Positions 29,232 through 37,497 are shown, numbered from the stretch's first letter. The stretch: DNA of 64,000 nt from Achromobacter sp. MFA1 R4 (GCF_900156745.1 NZ_LT707065.1:4588001-4652000); one strand, 5' to 3'. Made by a program: numbers and translations. The notes: a model not told the origin generated them from the letters alone.

Positions 29232-29540
29232 ATGTCTTTGTATGTGATCGTCGCCGTGCGCAAAGAGGCCGTGAGCGGCCATATCGCCTACGTGCGCTGG
29301 GGGCAGGCCGTGCGCGGCGTGCCCGGATGGATTTCGGAACCCACGACCGCCGCGGCTTCCGAAGTCATCGAACTCATCAAGGATGGCGCGGAAGTCGAAA
29401 CGGCGATCAGCGTGGACGGCCTGACCGTCGCATCGCGCGCGGTGCGCGTGCTGGTGGATGACGGCGGGCGCGAGCACCTTGCGTCGGTGCCGGTGCCCAG
29501 CTCCACGCTGCACACGCTGTTCGACCTGCCAGAGTTCTGA
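29232..29540 (+). CDS. conserved-looking small protein, unknown function
   Basis: 102 aa, ATG with GGGAGG five bases upstream. Soluble, no signal peptide or Cys. It begins with a beta-strand pattern (SLYVIVAVRKEAVSGHIAYVRWG), has an amphipathic stretch EVIELIKDGAEVETAI and a strand-rich middle (GLTVASRAVRVLVDDGG). I recognise no family. Coding is supported by the ribosome site, by GC3 like the neighbours, and by the neat fit between kdsA and the convergent acetyltransferase. Confidence 0.65.
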   Translation: MSLYVIVAVRKEAVSGHIAYVRWGQAVRGVPGWISEPTTAAASEVIELIKDGAEVETAISVDGLTVASRAVRVLVDDGGREHLASVPVPSSTLHTLFDLPEF

Positions 29541-29553
29541 CGGGCCGCCAGCC

Positions 29554-30039
29554 CTAGCGTCGGCCCTCGGCGAAATTGCGCAGCGCCTCGCCGGCCATCC
29601 GGTAGCGCACCCACTCGTCCTGCGGCAGAGCGCCGATGGATTGGTAGAAGTCGATGGCGGGCTGGTTCCAGTCAAGCACGCTCCATTCCAGCCGCCCGCA
29701 GCCATTGGCGACCGCTTCTTGCGCCAGGTGGCGCAACAGGTCGCGGCCGGCCCCGATGCCGCGGTGCTCTGGCGTGACGTACAAATCCTCCAGATAAATG
29801 CCGTTCTTTCCCAGCCACGTGGAATAGCTGTAGAAGTAGACGGCATAGCCAATGGCCTTGCCATCCAGCAGGCACATCAGCGCCCGCGCGGGCGCGCCTT
29901 CGGCGAACAGGGTGCGCCTGACATCTTCGGCGCTGGCGATCACCTCGTGGGCGGCGCGTTCGTAAACGGCCAGTTCGGTGATGAAAGCATGGATCTGGGC
30001 CGCGTCCGACGGAGCGGCGGGACGGATTTCGATATTCAC
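29554..30039 (-). CDS. GNAT family N-acetyltransferase, SSAT-like
   Basis: 161 aa. One GNAT domain that transfers acetyl from acetyl-CoA to an amine. The acetyl-CoA loop is TPEHRGIGAGRDLLRHL at about 93-109. GIYLEDLYVTP and LEWSVLDWNQPAIDFYQSIG match the spermidine/spermine or thialysine acetyltransferase branch. The substrate is therefore probably a small amine, by family only. Convergent with the preceding small gene and divergent from pqiB. Confidence 0.88.
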   Translation of the reverse strand: MNIEIRPAAPSDAAQIHAFITELAVYERAAHEVIASAEDVRRTLFAEGAPARALMCLLDGKAIGYAVYFYSYSTWLGKNGIYLEDLYVTPEHRGIGAGRDLLRHLAQEAVANGCGRLEWSVLDWNQPAIDFYQSIGALPQDEWVRYRMAGEALRNFAEGRR

Positions 30040-30199
30040 GGAGCATTCCTGTTTATGGGGATGGCTATCCTACCCGCTATTGGGTGCGAGGGCAGGCCGG
30101 CATGTCGGGAATACCCTTGTTGCGCGGCGGGCCGCCTGGCGCGACGCTTGATCGGGATTGTGCCTAGAGTCCGGTTCCGCATTCCCGAGGGTTTCCTCA

Positions 30200-31849
30200 A
30201 TGCCCGAGATCGCTCCTGCCCCCGGTAAAACGTCCCCGCCTGCCGGGAGCCGCCGGCGGTTTTCCTGGATCTGGCTGGTGCCGATCATTGCGGCGGTTGG
30301 CGGCTTGCTGCTCGTGCTGCGGGTCTGGATGGAGGCGGGCCCGCAGGCCACGATCAGCTTCCAGACCGCGGAGGGGCTGGAGTCTGGCAAGACGCAGGTC
30401 CGCTACAAAGAAGTGAATGTAGGCATCGTGCAGCGCGTGGCGCTCAATCCGGACCGCACGGGCGTCGTGGCGACGGTACGGCTCAACAAGGAGGCGGCCG
30501 GTCTCCTGCAGGAAGGAACGGTGTTCTGGGTGGTGCGCCCGCGCCTTACCCTGAGCGGCGTCTCGGGGCTGAGCACCTTGTTCTCCGGCGCATACATCGG
30601 CCTGGATCCGGCAGGTCACAACGCCAAGGACATACCCGAGAAGGCCACCAAGTTTTCCTTCGTCGGGCTGGAGGTCCCGCCCGAAGTGACGCAGGATCGC
30701 CCGGGCAAGCGGTTTACCTTGAAGGCCCATGATCTCGGCTCGCTGGACATCGGATCGCCTGTCTATTACCGGCGCATCTCGGTTGGGCAGGTGGTGGGCT
30801 ATCGCCTGGACAGCAGTGGCAAGGGGGTCGACATTCAGGTGTTCGTCGATGCGCCCAATGACGCCTATGTCAACGAAGGCACGCGTTTCTGGAACGCGAG
30901 CGGCGTGGATTTCTCGGTGGACTCCAGGGGATTGGAAGTGCGGTCGCAATCGCTGCTGTCGGTGATCGTGGGCGGCGTGGCTTTCGATACCATCGAGACG
31001 CGTCTGCATGCCGCGGCCAAGCCCAACGCCTCCTTCCCGATCTACTCGTCCGAAACGGCCGCGCGTGCGCAGCCAGACGGCTTGCCGCTGCGCATACGCA
31101 TGCGGTTTGACCAGTCGGTGCGGGGGCTGTCCGTCGGCGCGCCCATTGACGCATTCGGCGCCCCAGTCGGCCAGGTGGATTCCATCGGCCTGGAACTCGA
31201 TCGGACAACCAATCAGTTCTACGCGCTCGTGGGCGCCACCCTCTATCCCGAGCGACTGGGCGCCAAGACGTTTGAAGAGATCCGGGAGTTTTCGGGGTCC
31301 TCGCTGGAACATCCCAGCGGCAAACTGATGGCGGCCATGATCGAGCGCGGCCTGCGCGCGCAGTTGCGCATCGGCAATCTGCTGACGGGCCAGCTTTATG
31401 TCGCCATGGCGGTGTTTCCCGATGCCGATCCGGCCACATTCAAAATGGAAGAAGCGCCCTTCATCCCGACCGTGCCAAACAATCTGGATCAGTTGCAGCT
31501 CCAGCTAAACAGCATCCTTACCAAGCTCGACCGGATTCCCTTCGATGGCCTGGGCGCCGAGGTGGGCAACCTGCTGCAGGGGACGTCCAGGCTGGTCAAG
31601 CGCCTGGACACGCAGTTGGCGCCCGAGGCGTCCGCCATGTTGCGTCAGGCCGGCAAATCGCTTGCCGTCGTGGGCGGAATGCTAAGCCCCGACGCGGGTC
31701 TGCCTGTCAATACGGCTACGCTGCTGCAAGAGCTTGCCCGCACGGCCCGGTCGTTGCGCGAATTGGCCGACTACCTGCAGACCCATCCGGGCTCTTTGTT
31801 GCGCGGCCGGGCGCCCGATACCGTGCCGGCGCGCGCGCCCTCTCGCTAA
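30200..31849 (+). CDS. pqiB: PqiB-like MCE-domain intermembrane transport protein
   Basis: 549 aa; E. coli PqiB has 546. MCE proteins of this type form a tube across the periplasm for lipid movement between membranes. One membrane helix near residues 15-40 (WIWLVPIIAAVGGLLLVL) is followed by three MCE domains, at about 45-140, 160-265 and 285-395, then a helical C-terminal needle region. The start at 30200 has GAGG upstream. Partners pqiA and pqiC are missing on both sides, which is unusual. Confidence 0.9.
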   Translation: MPEIAPAPGKTSPPAGSRRRFSWIWLVPIIAAVGGLLLVLRVWMEAGPQATISFQTAEGLESGKTQVRYKEVNVGIVQRVALNPDRTGVVATVRLNKEAAGLLQEGTVFWVVRPRLTLSGVSGLSTLFSGAYIGLDPAGHNAKDIPEKATKFSFVGLEVPPEVTQDRPGKRFTLKAHDLGSLDIGSPVYYRRISVGQVVGYRLDSSGKGVDIQVFVDAPNDAYVNEGTRFWNASGVDFSVDSRGLEVRSQSLLSVIVGGVAFDTIETRLHAAAKPNASFPIYSSETAARAQPDGLPLRIRMRFDQSVRGLSVGAPIDAFGAPVGQVDSIGLELDRTTNQFYALVGATLYPERLGAKTFEEIREFSGSSLEHPSGKLMAAMIERGLRAQLRIGNLLTGQLYVAMAVFPDADPATFKMEEAPFIPTVPNNLDQLQLQLNSILTKLDRIPFDGLGAEVGNLLQGTSRLVKRLDTQLAPEASAMLRQAGKSLAVVGGMLSPDAGLPVNTATLLQELARTARSLRELADYLQTHPGSLLRGRAPDTVPARAPSR

Positions 31850-31953
31850 GCGGCCTTGACCGGCCGTGACCGGCCGGGAACGCCACTTGCTGGGCATCCC
31901 GGGGAGCCCTCTGCCAGTCTGGGTAGGGCGCCGCGTCACAGGGGAGATTCAGC

Positions 31954-32211
31954 ATGGACCATAGTGAGATGATGGCGCGCATGATTACGCTGCCGGTTGC
32001 GCCGGGCAGGTTCGACGGATGGGATGGCGTGCTCTCTACCCTGGCGGACTGCCTGTTGCAGGTGCAGGGAAAACTATCCGAAGCCGAAATGAAGCGTTTC
32101 CTGGATGTGGGCGCCCTGGTGTACCGCACCTGCTGCCAGGACGAAGCGCGCCAGCGCTGGACCCCCGAGGAAATGGCGGCATATCACCGCAAGGCCCCGC
32201 TCGACGCCTGA
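31954..32211 (+). CDS. small protein, unknown function
   Basis: 85 aa, with GGGGAG about nine bases before the ATG. Mostly helical by composition, acidic middle (KLSEAEMKRFLDVGALVYRT), two adjacent Cys residues (TCCQDE), and RWTPEEMAAYHRK near the end. No membrane segment or signal. Not recognised. Coding is supported by the ribosome site and base composition. Confidence 0.6.
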   Translation: MDHSEMMARMITLPVAPGRFDGWDGVLSTLADCLLQVQGKLSEAEMKRFLDVGALVYRTCCQDEARQRWTPEEMAAYHRKAPLDA

Positions 32212-32248
32212 GGCGCGGGACAAAGGGGGCGAGTCAACAAAGGGCGAG

Positions 32249-32557
32249 TCAATACAGGCACTGCCGCAGCGCGAAGGTCCGGCCGAAGGCTCTGACCTCG
32301 TCGCCATCCACCGACGCCGACACATCCCAACGGTCGTCGCGGGTGACAAGAATGGACTGACTGGAGCAGGCGTGGCGCAGCGCGAACTGCCAGAAGGCCG
32401 CCTCCGACCCCTCGGGCGCAAGATCATGCGGCCCGATCTGCAGACGGGAAGGGCGGGGCGTGACGCCCAGCGACCATTTCAAGGCGATGGCCAGGAAAGC
32501 GAAGCGCGCCGACATCGAGGCGGGCTGGATGCACAGGACTCGGATCTTGTTGCTCAT
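32249..32557 (-). CDS. small protein, unknown function
   Basis: 102 aa from the ATG at 32557, which has AGGG eight bases upstream; an ATG at 32563 is less well spaced. It has a beta-rich look, with SNKIRVLCIQP at the start and SQSILVTRDDRWDVSASVDG near the end. Three or four Cys residues, no signal peptide. Not recognised. Convergent with the previous small gene, with only 37 bases between them. Confidence 0.5.
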   Translation of the reverse strand: MSNKIRVLCIQPASMSARFAFLAIALKWSLGVTPRPSRLQIGPHDLAPEGSEAAFWQFALRHACSSQSILVTRDDRWDVSASVDGDEVRAFGRTFALRQCLY

Positions 32558-32710
32558 GGCCATCACCCTGGCTGATCAGGTGAAACCAGCGTAGCAAAGG
32601 CGGGCACGTCAATCCATACCGCGTTTGGTCGACGCGCCGCCACCGTGTGTCGATAACGCCTGTTGCTAGAATGGCCCGCCGCGCAACGCCGGCAGTCCAA
32701 GGAGCCGATC

Positions 32711-33109
32711 ATGTCCCGAACCGTCGTGAATCCCGATACGGTCTTCAATTCCGTGCAGTACGGCTTCAGCCAGGCCGTCATCGTGACCGGGCAGCGCCGG
32801 ATGCTGCTGTCGGGCCAGGTTGGCGTCGATGCCAACGAGCGGACGGTTGGCCCGGGCCTGCAGGTGCAGACCGAAGCCGCCCTGGACAACATCGAGCGGG
32901 TCCTGGCCGCCGCGGGCGGCAACCTGGCGCAGGTCATCATGCTGCGCATCTACATCTGCGACACGGTCCGCACTGAACAGGAGGTCGTCGCACAGGCGCT
33001 GCGCGACCGCTTCAAGGTCGACCCGCCCCCGTCTTCGTGGATCATCGTCAGCGGCCTGTCGCTGCCGGAATGGCTGATCGAGATCGAGGCGGAAGCAATG
33101 CTGGACTGA
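32711..33109 (+). CDS. RidA/YjgF family protein lacking the catalytic arginine
   Basis: 132 aa with AAGGAG before the ATG. Rid domain: SGQVGVD, QTEAALDNIERVLAAAG and IEIEAEAML are family landmarks. Classical RidA deaminates enamines/imines with an arginine (E. coli Arg105). The corresponding segment here reads PPPSSW, with Ser in its place. Family members without the arginine generally lack that activity and may bind a ligand instead. Convergent with the LysR gene. Confidence 0.87.
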   Translation: MSRTVVNPDTVFNSVQYGFSQAVIVTGQRRMLLSGQVGVDANERTVGPGLQVQTEAALDNIERVLAAAGGNLAQVIMLRIYICDTVRTEQEVVAQALRDRFKVDPPPSSWIIVSGLSLPEWLIEIEAEAMLD

Positions 33110-33126
33110 CCAGCCGCGCCGGCCTG

Positions 33127-34041
33127 CTAGGCCGACGCTTCCCGCCAGGGCGGCGCGGCGAACGCGGCGCGCAGGCACGCCAGGAAGCCGGCGGTACGTG
33201 CGGACAGCTCCTGCCGCGACTTCACCAGCGCCACCACATTCGCATCGGGCAGGTTCCACTCCGCCAGCAAGGGGACGAGCGCGCGCGTGCGCAGATGTGC
33301 GGCCACGTCCCATTCCGACCTTGCCACGATGCCGTGCCCGGCCAGCGCCCATTCCAGCGCCGTCGCGCCCGCATTGCTGGACAGGATCGGCGCAATGCGC
33401 ACACCCATGGCGGCTCCGTGCGCATGCCTGAACCGCCAAAGCGTCACGTCCTCGTCGTTTTCGCGCAAGGCGATGCAGTCGTGATTGCGCAGGTCTTCCG
33501 GCTTGGCCGGCGCACCGCGCCGCGCCAGGTAGGCAGGCGATGCGCACAAGATGCGCCGGTTGGGCGCCAGGGGATGGGCGACGAGGGCGGAATCGCGCAA
33601 CTCGCCGATATGCACCATGACGTCCCAATCGTCCGAGGCCAGGCGGGGAGGGCCGTCCGACAGCGTGAGGCTCGCCGTGACGTCTTGGCTGGCGGAACGA
33701 AAGTCCGCCACCAGCCCGGCAATGAATCGCTGACCGAAACCCAGCGGTGCGACCACACGAAGATGGCCCGCCACCACGCCCCGGCGCCCCGCAAGCTCAT
33801 CGGCCAGATCGCCCAGCTCGTTGCAGATCTGCCCGGCGCGCATGGCCAGGAGGCGACCCTCATCGGTCAGCGCGATGCCGCGCGCGGACCGGTTGACCAG
33901 CCGCACTCCCAGACGCCTTTCCAGCGCGTGCAGCCGCTGCGTGACGGCCGGCGGGGTCACGTCCAGCGAGCGCGCCGTCTGGGCGAGCGAGCCGGCCGCT
34001 GCAAGGCACAGGAAAAAGCGCAGGTCCTCGGTAGTCAGCAT
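33127..34041 (-). CDS. LysR family transcriptional regulator
   Basis: 304 aa. The N-terminal winged helix is at 1-62 (LAQTARSLDVTPPAVTQRLH) and the effector domain follows from about 90. It is divergent from the D-amino-acid enzyme gene with 124 bases between, the classic arrangement for a LysR activator and its target. The gap carries repeated TTAAT/ATTAA half sites just upstream of this start. The inducer is unknown; a D-amino acid is a reasonable guess. Confidence 0.93.
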   Translation of the reverse strand: MLTTEDLRFFLCLAAAGSLAQTARSLDVTPPAVTQRLHALERRLGVRLVNRSARGIALTDEGRLLAMRAGQICNELGDLADELAGRRGVVAGHLRVVAPLGFGQRFIAGLVADFRSASQDVTASLTLSDGPPRLASDDWDVMVHIGELRDSALVAHPLAPNRRILCASPAYLARRGAPAKPEDLRNHDCIALRENDEDVTLWRFRHAHGAAMGVRIAPILSSNAGATALEWALAGHGIVARSEWDVAAHLRTRALVPLLAEWNLPDANVVALVKSRQELSARTAGFLACLRAAFAAPPWREASA

Positions 34042-34052
34042 TTAGGCAGCCC

Positions 34053-34078
34053 TTAATGGAAGATTAATATTGGATTAA
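34053..34078 (+). promoter_or_regulatory. overlapping LysR-type boxes
   Basis: Two overlapping 15-base dyads of the form TTAAT-N5-ATTAA (34053-34067 and 34064-34078) share a middle half site. They fit the T-N11-A pattern of LysR binding and sit in the gap between the regulator and its divergent target. Confidence 0.6.
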
Positions 34079-34165
34079 ACATGGGAAGCTGTATCCGCGC
34101 CATACTCCGTGCTGATTCGCGCGGGCCGTGATGCCCGCCCTTACTGTTTCGTCCAAGAGACTGCC

Positions 34166-35323
34166 ATGAACCTGGAAAGCGCCACGCGCACGCTGGACTC
34201 CCTGGAAACGCCTTGCCTGCTGCTCGACGAAGCGCGCATGACGCGCAATATCGAACGCCTGAATGCCTTGATGGCCAGGCACGGCGTCACCTTGCGCCCC
34301 CACCTGAAGACGCCCAAATCCATCGAGGTCGCCCGCCGGCTCATGGCAACGCCCCAGGGGCCGGCCGCCGTGTCGACCCTGCAGGAGGCCGAGCAATTCG
34401 CCGCCGCGGGCGTCACGGACCTCCTGTACGCGGTCGGCGTGTCGCCCGCCAAGCTGGACCGCGTAGTGGCATTGCGCCAGCGCGGCGTCGACCTGACCGT
34501 GGTGGTGGACAGCGTCGAGGCGGCGCGGGCCGTGGCGGCACGCTCCAGAGCAGGCGGCCTGTGCATTCCGGCGCTCATCGAAATCGACTGCGACGGGCAC
34601 CGCGCCGGCGTGCAGCCCAAGGACACAAACCAGTTGCTGGCGATTGCCCGCGCATTGCATGACGACGTCGGCTGCCTGCGCGGCGTCATGACGCACGCCG
34701 GTGAGTCCTATGGCTGCCGCAGCGTCGAGGCCATTGCCGACATGGCCGAACAGGAGCGCTTGGCCGCCGTGAGCTGTGCGCAGGCGATCCGCTCAGCGGG
34801 CCTGCCGTGCCCGGTCGTGAGCGTCGGATCCACGCCCACCGCGCACTTCGCGCGCCATCTCGACGGCGTGACCGAAGTCCGCGCGGGGGTCTACGTGTTC
34901 TTCGATCTGGTCATGGCCGGATTGGGCGTATGCCGCGTCGACGACATCGCCGCCACAGTGCTGACCACCGTGATCGGCCACCAGCCCGAAAAAGGCTGGA
35001 TCCTGGTCGACGCCGGCTGGATGGCAATGTCGCGCGACCGGGGCACCGCCAAGCAGCCGGTGGATCAGTTGTACGGGCTGGTATGCGATGTGGATGGCCA
35101 GGTCTATCCGGATGTGCTGCTGGCCGAAACCAACCAGGAGCAGGGCATCATCAAGCTGCGCGCCGGCAGCACCGCCGTCCTGCCCGATCTGCCCATCGGC
35201 GCCAAACTGCGCATTGTGCCGAATCATGCGTGCGCCACGTGCGCGCAGCACGACGCCTATGAAGTCGTGCGTCCTGGGGAACCAGGCGTGGTGGCGCGTT
35301 GGGAACGTTTTCGCGGCTGGTAG
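34166..35323 (+). CDS. DSD1-family PLP enzyme, probable D-serine dehydratase-like
   Basis: 385 aa, alanine-racemase-like fold type III PLP enzyme. The PLP lysine is K48 in RPHLKTPKS. Near the C-terminus, His354 and Cys356 (PNHACATC) form a His-x-Cys metal site. In the characterised family members I recall, eukaryotic D-serine dehydratases use His-x-Cys with zinc, while D-threonine aldolases use His-x-Asp with manganese. This favours the dehydratase, which yields an enamine. A RidA gene follows 25 bases later, a fitting partner to hydrolyse that product. Exact substrate uncertain. Confidence 0.85.
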   Translation: MNLESATRTLDSLETPCLLLDEARMTRNIERLNALMARHGVTLRPHLKTPKSIEVARRLMATPQGPAAVSTLQEAEQFAAAGVTDLLYAVGVSPAKLDRVVALRQRGVDLTVVVDSVEAARAVAARSRAGGLCIPALIEIDCDGHRAGVQPKDTNQLLAIARALHDDVGCLRGVMTHAGESYGCRSVEAIADMAEQERLAAVSCAQAIRSAGLPCPVVSVGSTPTAHFARHLDGVTEVRAGVYVFFDLVMAGLGVCRVDDIAATVLTTVIGHQPEKGWILVDAGWMAMSRDRGTAKQPVDQLYGLVCDVDGQVYPDVLLAETNQEQGIIKLRAGSTAVLPDLPIGAKLRIVPNHACATCAQHDAYEVVRPGEPGVVARWERFRGW

Positions 35324-35348
35324 GCCGCCCCGCCACCAAGGATCCGGC

Positions 35349-35735
35349 ATGCAATTCATTCAAACGCACGACGCCACCCCGCCCGCCGGGCATTACTCCC
35401 AGGCGGTTTGCGCCAATGGGTTCGTGTTCGTCTCGGGACAACTGGGCTTTCTGCCGCCCGCGGGTCCCGGACTGCGCCCCGTCCTGGCATCTGGCGCGGC
35501 GGAGCAGACAAGGCAAGCCCTGCGCAGCGTGCAGGCGATCCTCGAGGCCGCTGGCTCGGCGCTGACCTCGGTGGTCAACGTCACGGTCTACATCCCGGAC
35601 GTCAGCCTGTGGGACGAGGTCAATGCGGTTTACGAAGCCTGCTTTGGCAGCCACCGTCCGGCCCGGGTCATCGTGCCCACGCGGGAACTCCATTACGGGG
35701 CGCTGGTGGAAATCGCCGTGGTGGCGGTGGGCTGA
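35349..35735 (+). CDS. RidA family enamine/imine deaminase
   Basis: 128 aa. Full Rid domain: HYSQAV, FVSGQLGF, TRQALRSVQAILEAAGS and VEIAVVAV. The catalytic arginine is present as Arg106 in RPARVIV, equal to E. coli Arg105. RidA hydrolyses reactive 2-aminoacrylate-type intermediates released by PLP enzymes. Cotranscription with the DSD1 gene 25 bases upstream makes its role clear by context: to clear the product of that enzyme. Confidence 0.92.
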   Translation: MQFIQTHDATPPAGHYSQAVCANGFVFVSGQLGFLPPAGPGLRPVLASGAAEQTRQALRSVQAILEAAGSALTSVVNVTVYIPDVSLWDEVNAVYEACFGSHRPARVIVPTRELHYGALVEIAVVAVG

Positions 35736-35800
35736 GCGCTGCGGTCGTCCTGCGAACCGCGGCGGGTGGGGAAGTGCAAAGGGGCGGGGCGGACGCCGCC

Positions 35801-35806
35801 TATAAT
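35801..35806 (+). promoter_or_regulatory. consensus -10 box before small membrane protein gene
   Basis: A perfect TATAAT lies 37 bases before the ATG at 35843. No good -35 box is seen at the expected distance, where the sequence is G-rich. Confidence 0.4.
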
Positions 35807-35842
35807 GCGTGCGCCTCAATGCCCTCGGCGGAGACCGTCCAC

Positions 35843-36130
35843 ATGCACTACGAGTATCTGTTCTGGTCCATGGCTGCCCTGGTCGCCGCCGCGCTGGCTG
35901 GCGGCGCCGTGTGCGGCCGGCTGCGTGCAGTCAAGCACATGGTGATGGGAGTGGTTGCCCTGGCGGCGGCCATCTTCGCGGCGGTGCTGCTGCTGGCGCG
36001 CCAGGGCGGTTTTAGCGATCTGGCGGCGATGCTGTCGATCGCCGCCTTCATGTTCAGCCTGGTCATCGCCGCCGCGGCGTCGCTGCTCACGCGCCGCATC
36101 CTGCAGCGCCGCCGGGCGGATCATCCCTGA
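35843..36130 (+). CDS. small three-helix membrane protein, unknown function
   Basis: 95 aa from the ATG at 35843, which has GGAGA at eight bases; an ATG at 35819 lacks a ribosome site. Three hydrophobic segments at about 6-26, 33-53 and 60-82 leave only short loops, and a basic tail (RRILQRRRADHP) ends it in the cytoplasm. No known family recognised. Confidence 0.65.
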   Translation: MHYEYLFWSMAALVAAALAGGAVCGRLRAVKHMVMGVVALAAAIFAAVLLLARQGGFSDLAAMLSIAAFMFSLVIAAAASLLTRRILQRRRADHP

Positions 36131-36137
36131 CACCGCG

Positions 36138-36437
36138 TCATTCTTCCGCGTCGTAATCCTCGTCCTCTTCGTCGTCCTCGTCCTGCTCGAGGGCGTCGTA
36201 GCCTTTCCAGGTGATGCGCCAGCGCGTCGCGCCCGCGGTCGCGGCGGTTTCGCTGATCTGCTTGACCAGGCCGGCGTCTTCCAGCAGGTCCAGGTGATGC
36301 GCGATGAGCTGCAGGCCCTGTTCTTCGGGATGCGGCGCGAGCGCGGCATTCTTGATGTCGTGGGTGCTCAGGTTGGGGCCGGGAGCGTCGCGCAGGGCAC
36401 CCAGGATCGTGACGACCAGATCGAAATCGCGTTGCAT
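36138..36437 (-). CDS. DUF2513 family protein
   Basis: 99 aa from the ATG at 36437 (MQRDFDLVVTIL), the usual DUF2513 opening; an ATG at 36449 is less likely. The fold reads as a winged helix: IAHHLDLLEDAGLVKQI is the helix-turn-helix-like part and RWRITWKGYDAL the wing. The C-terminus is strongly acidic (a run of Asp/Glu). Members are often in mobile or accessory DNA and may act as small regulators. Function unproven. Convergent with the membrane protein gene. Confidence 0.75.
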   Translation of the reverse strand: MQRDFDLVVTILGALRDAPGPNLSTHDIKNAALAPHPEEQGLQLIAHHLDLLEDAGLVKQISETAATAGATRWRITWKGYDALEQDEDDEEDEDYDAEE

Positions 36438-36561
36438 GATGTCCACCATGAAGGGATAAAAAGAACACGATGACAATAGCAGACTTCGGCTGCAGCAATA
36501 GGTCTGCGCACGCGCCTGCGTTACAGTCCGGGGTTCTCGATAAACCACACGCGAATACACC

Positions 36562-36960
36562 ATGAAAAAACCCGCAGAACGGGACTGCCTGGCAGTCGTC
36601 CCCGGCTACACGGGCCAGGCCGCCAAGCTGTTTCTCTCGCGCGGCGAGGATGAGCGCATCGACGGGGTGACCGTCTACGACCTGCTGGGGCACGTCAAGC
36701 AGCAGGGCGACGCCGACGCGGCGGCGTCCTGGGTGGGCGATTGGCTCGCCCAAGAGGCCGACAACCGCAAGGCCCGCCGCACACAGCTCCAGGCCCAACT
36801 GTTCCTCTGCAAACTCGCGGGCGACGAGAAGGCCGCATTCCTTGCGGCACAGAAGCCGCTCGCCCGCGTCCTGACCGCCGCCGGGGTGCGCTGCCGCAGC
36901 GTGGCGGCCACTTCGGGTGCTGCGCGCCCTTCGCTTGGTCCGAATGTCAAGAAACGATAG
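36562..36960 (+). CDS. hypothetical protein
   Basis: 132 aa, ATG at 36562, divergent from the DUF2513 gene. Mostly helical: VTVYDLLGHVKQQGD and RTQLQAQLFLCKLAGDEKAAFL look like amphipathic helices, and the C-terminus is basic (NVKKR). No signal, membrane segment or recognised domain. The ribosome site is weak, so the start is less certain than the reading frame. Confidence 0.55.
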   Translation: MKKPAERDCLAVVPGYTGQAAKLFLSRGEDERIDGVTVYDLLGHVKQQGDADAAASWVGDWLAQEADNRKARRTQLQAQLFLCKLAGDEKAAFLAAQKPLARVLTAAGVRCRSVAATSGAARPSLGPNVKKR

Positions 36961-37052
36961 CCCAAGGCTGTTATAGTCGCGCCTGGGCGTGCGAGTGCAC
37001 CTGCGCGGTGCGTGCCCAGGCGGGCCAGGCCCGCAAATCAAGGAAGATGGAA

Positions 37053-37373
37053 ATGGAAATACTCAGTCGGCACGTTGCCGACGTAGCGGGCGGCGTAGAG
37101 CTGCACACCACGCTGGATGGCGAGAGCATCAGCGCCTATGTCGTCATGGGCGTCACCGATCTCAATGCAATCGCAGACATCGTGCCGCGCGAAAAAGTCG
37201 ACGCCGGAGCGGACATACACGCTGCTAATGTCGACAATGTTGATAATGCGCAAGAACAGATCGACCAAGTCCTGGAAAATATGAACCCCGGCGACGTGGC
37301 GGTTTTCCTTTGCTCGGGCCCCGATGCATTTGGTGCGGCGCTCGACTTGTTGGGTTTACCTATCGAAGAGTAA
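37053..37373 (+). CDS. hypothetical protein
   Basis: 106 aa from the ATG at 37053, with AAGGA eight bases upstream; a second ATG two codons earlier sits too close to it. Acidic, with alternating strands and helices (EILSRHVADVAGGVELHTTL, NAQEQIDQVLENMNPGDVAV) and a single Cys near the end (VFLCSGPDAFGAALDLLGLP). No family recognised. A large hairpin 70 bases after the stop may terminate it. Confidence 0.6.
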   Translation: MEILSRHVADVAGGVELHTTLDGESISAYVVMGVTDLNAIADIVPREKVDAGADIHAANVDNVDNAQEQIDQVLENMNPGDVAVFLCSGPDAFGAALDLLGLPIEE

Positions 37374-37445
37374 GCCTGGCGGCAAACCATGGTGTCATCC
37401 AAACGGCGTATTGAAGGTTGTGCGCACTTTTGATGGCATTTATAT

Positions 37446-37497
37446 AAGCCCTGTTTGTTTTTTTGGTTGTATGGGTGTTAACACCTATGCAGGGCTT
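37446..37497 (+). terminator. long hairpin downstream of hypothetical gene
   Basis: AAGCCCTG pairs with CAGGGCTT. The enclosed loop contains a run of T and a perfect 12-base palindrome, GGTGTTAACACC (37474-37485). Possibly the terminator of the preceding gene. There is no T run after the outer stem, so a regulatory role is also possible. Confidence 0.4.

Noticed and set aside
32222..32258. Short direct repeat of a GGGCGAGTCAA type
   Set aside because: Only two copies, adjacent, at the end of a gene. No flanking mobile features.
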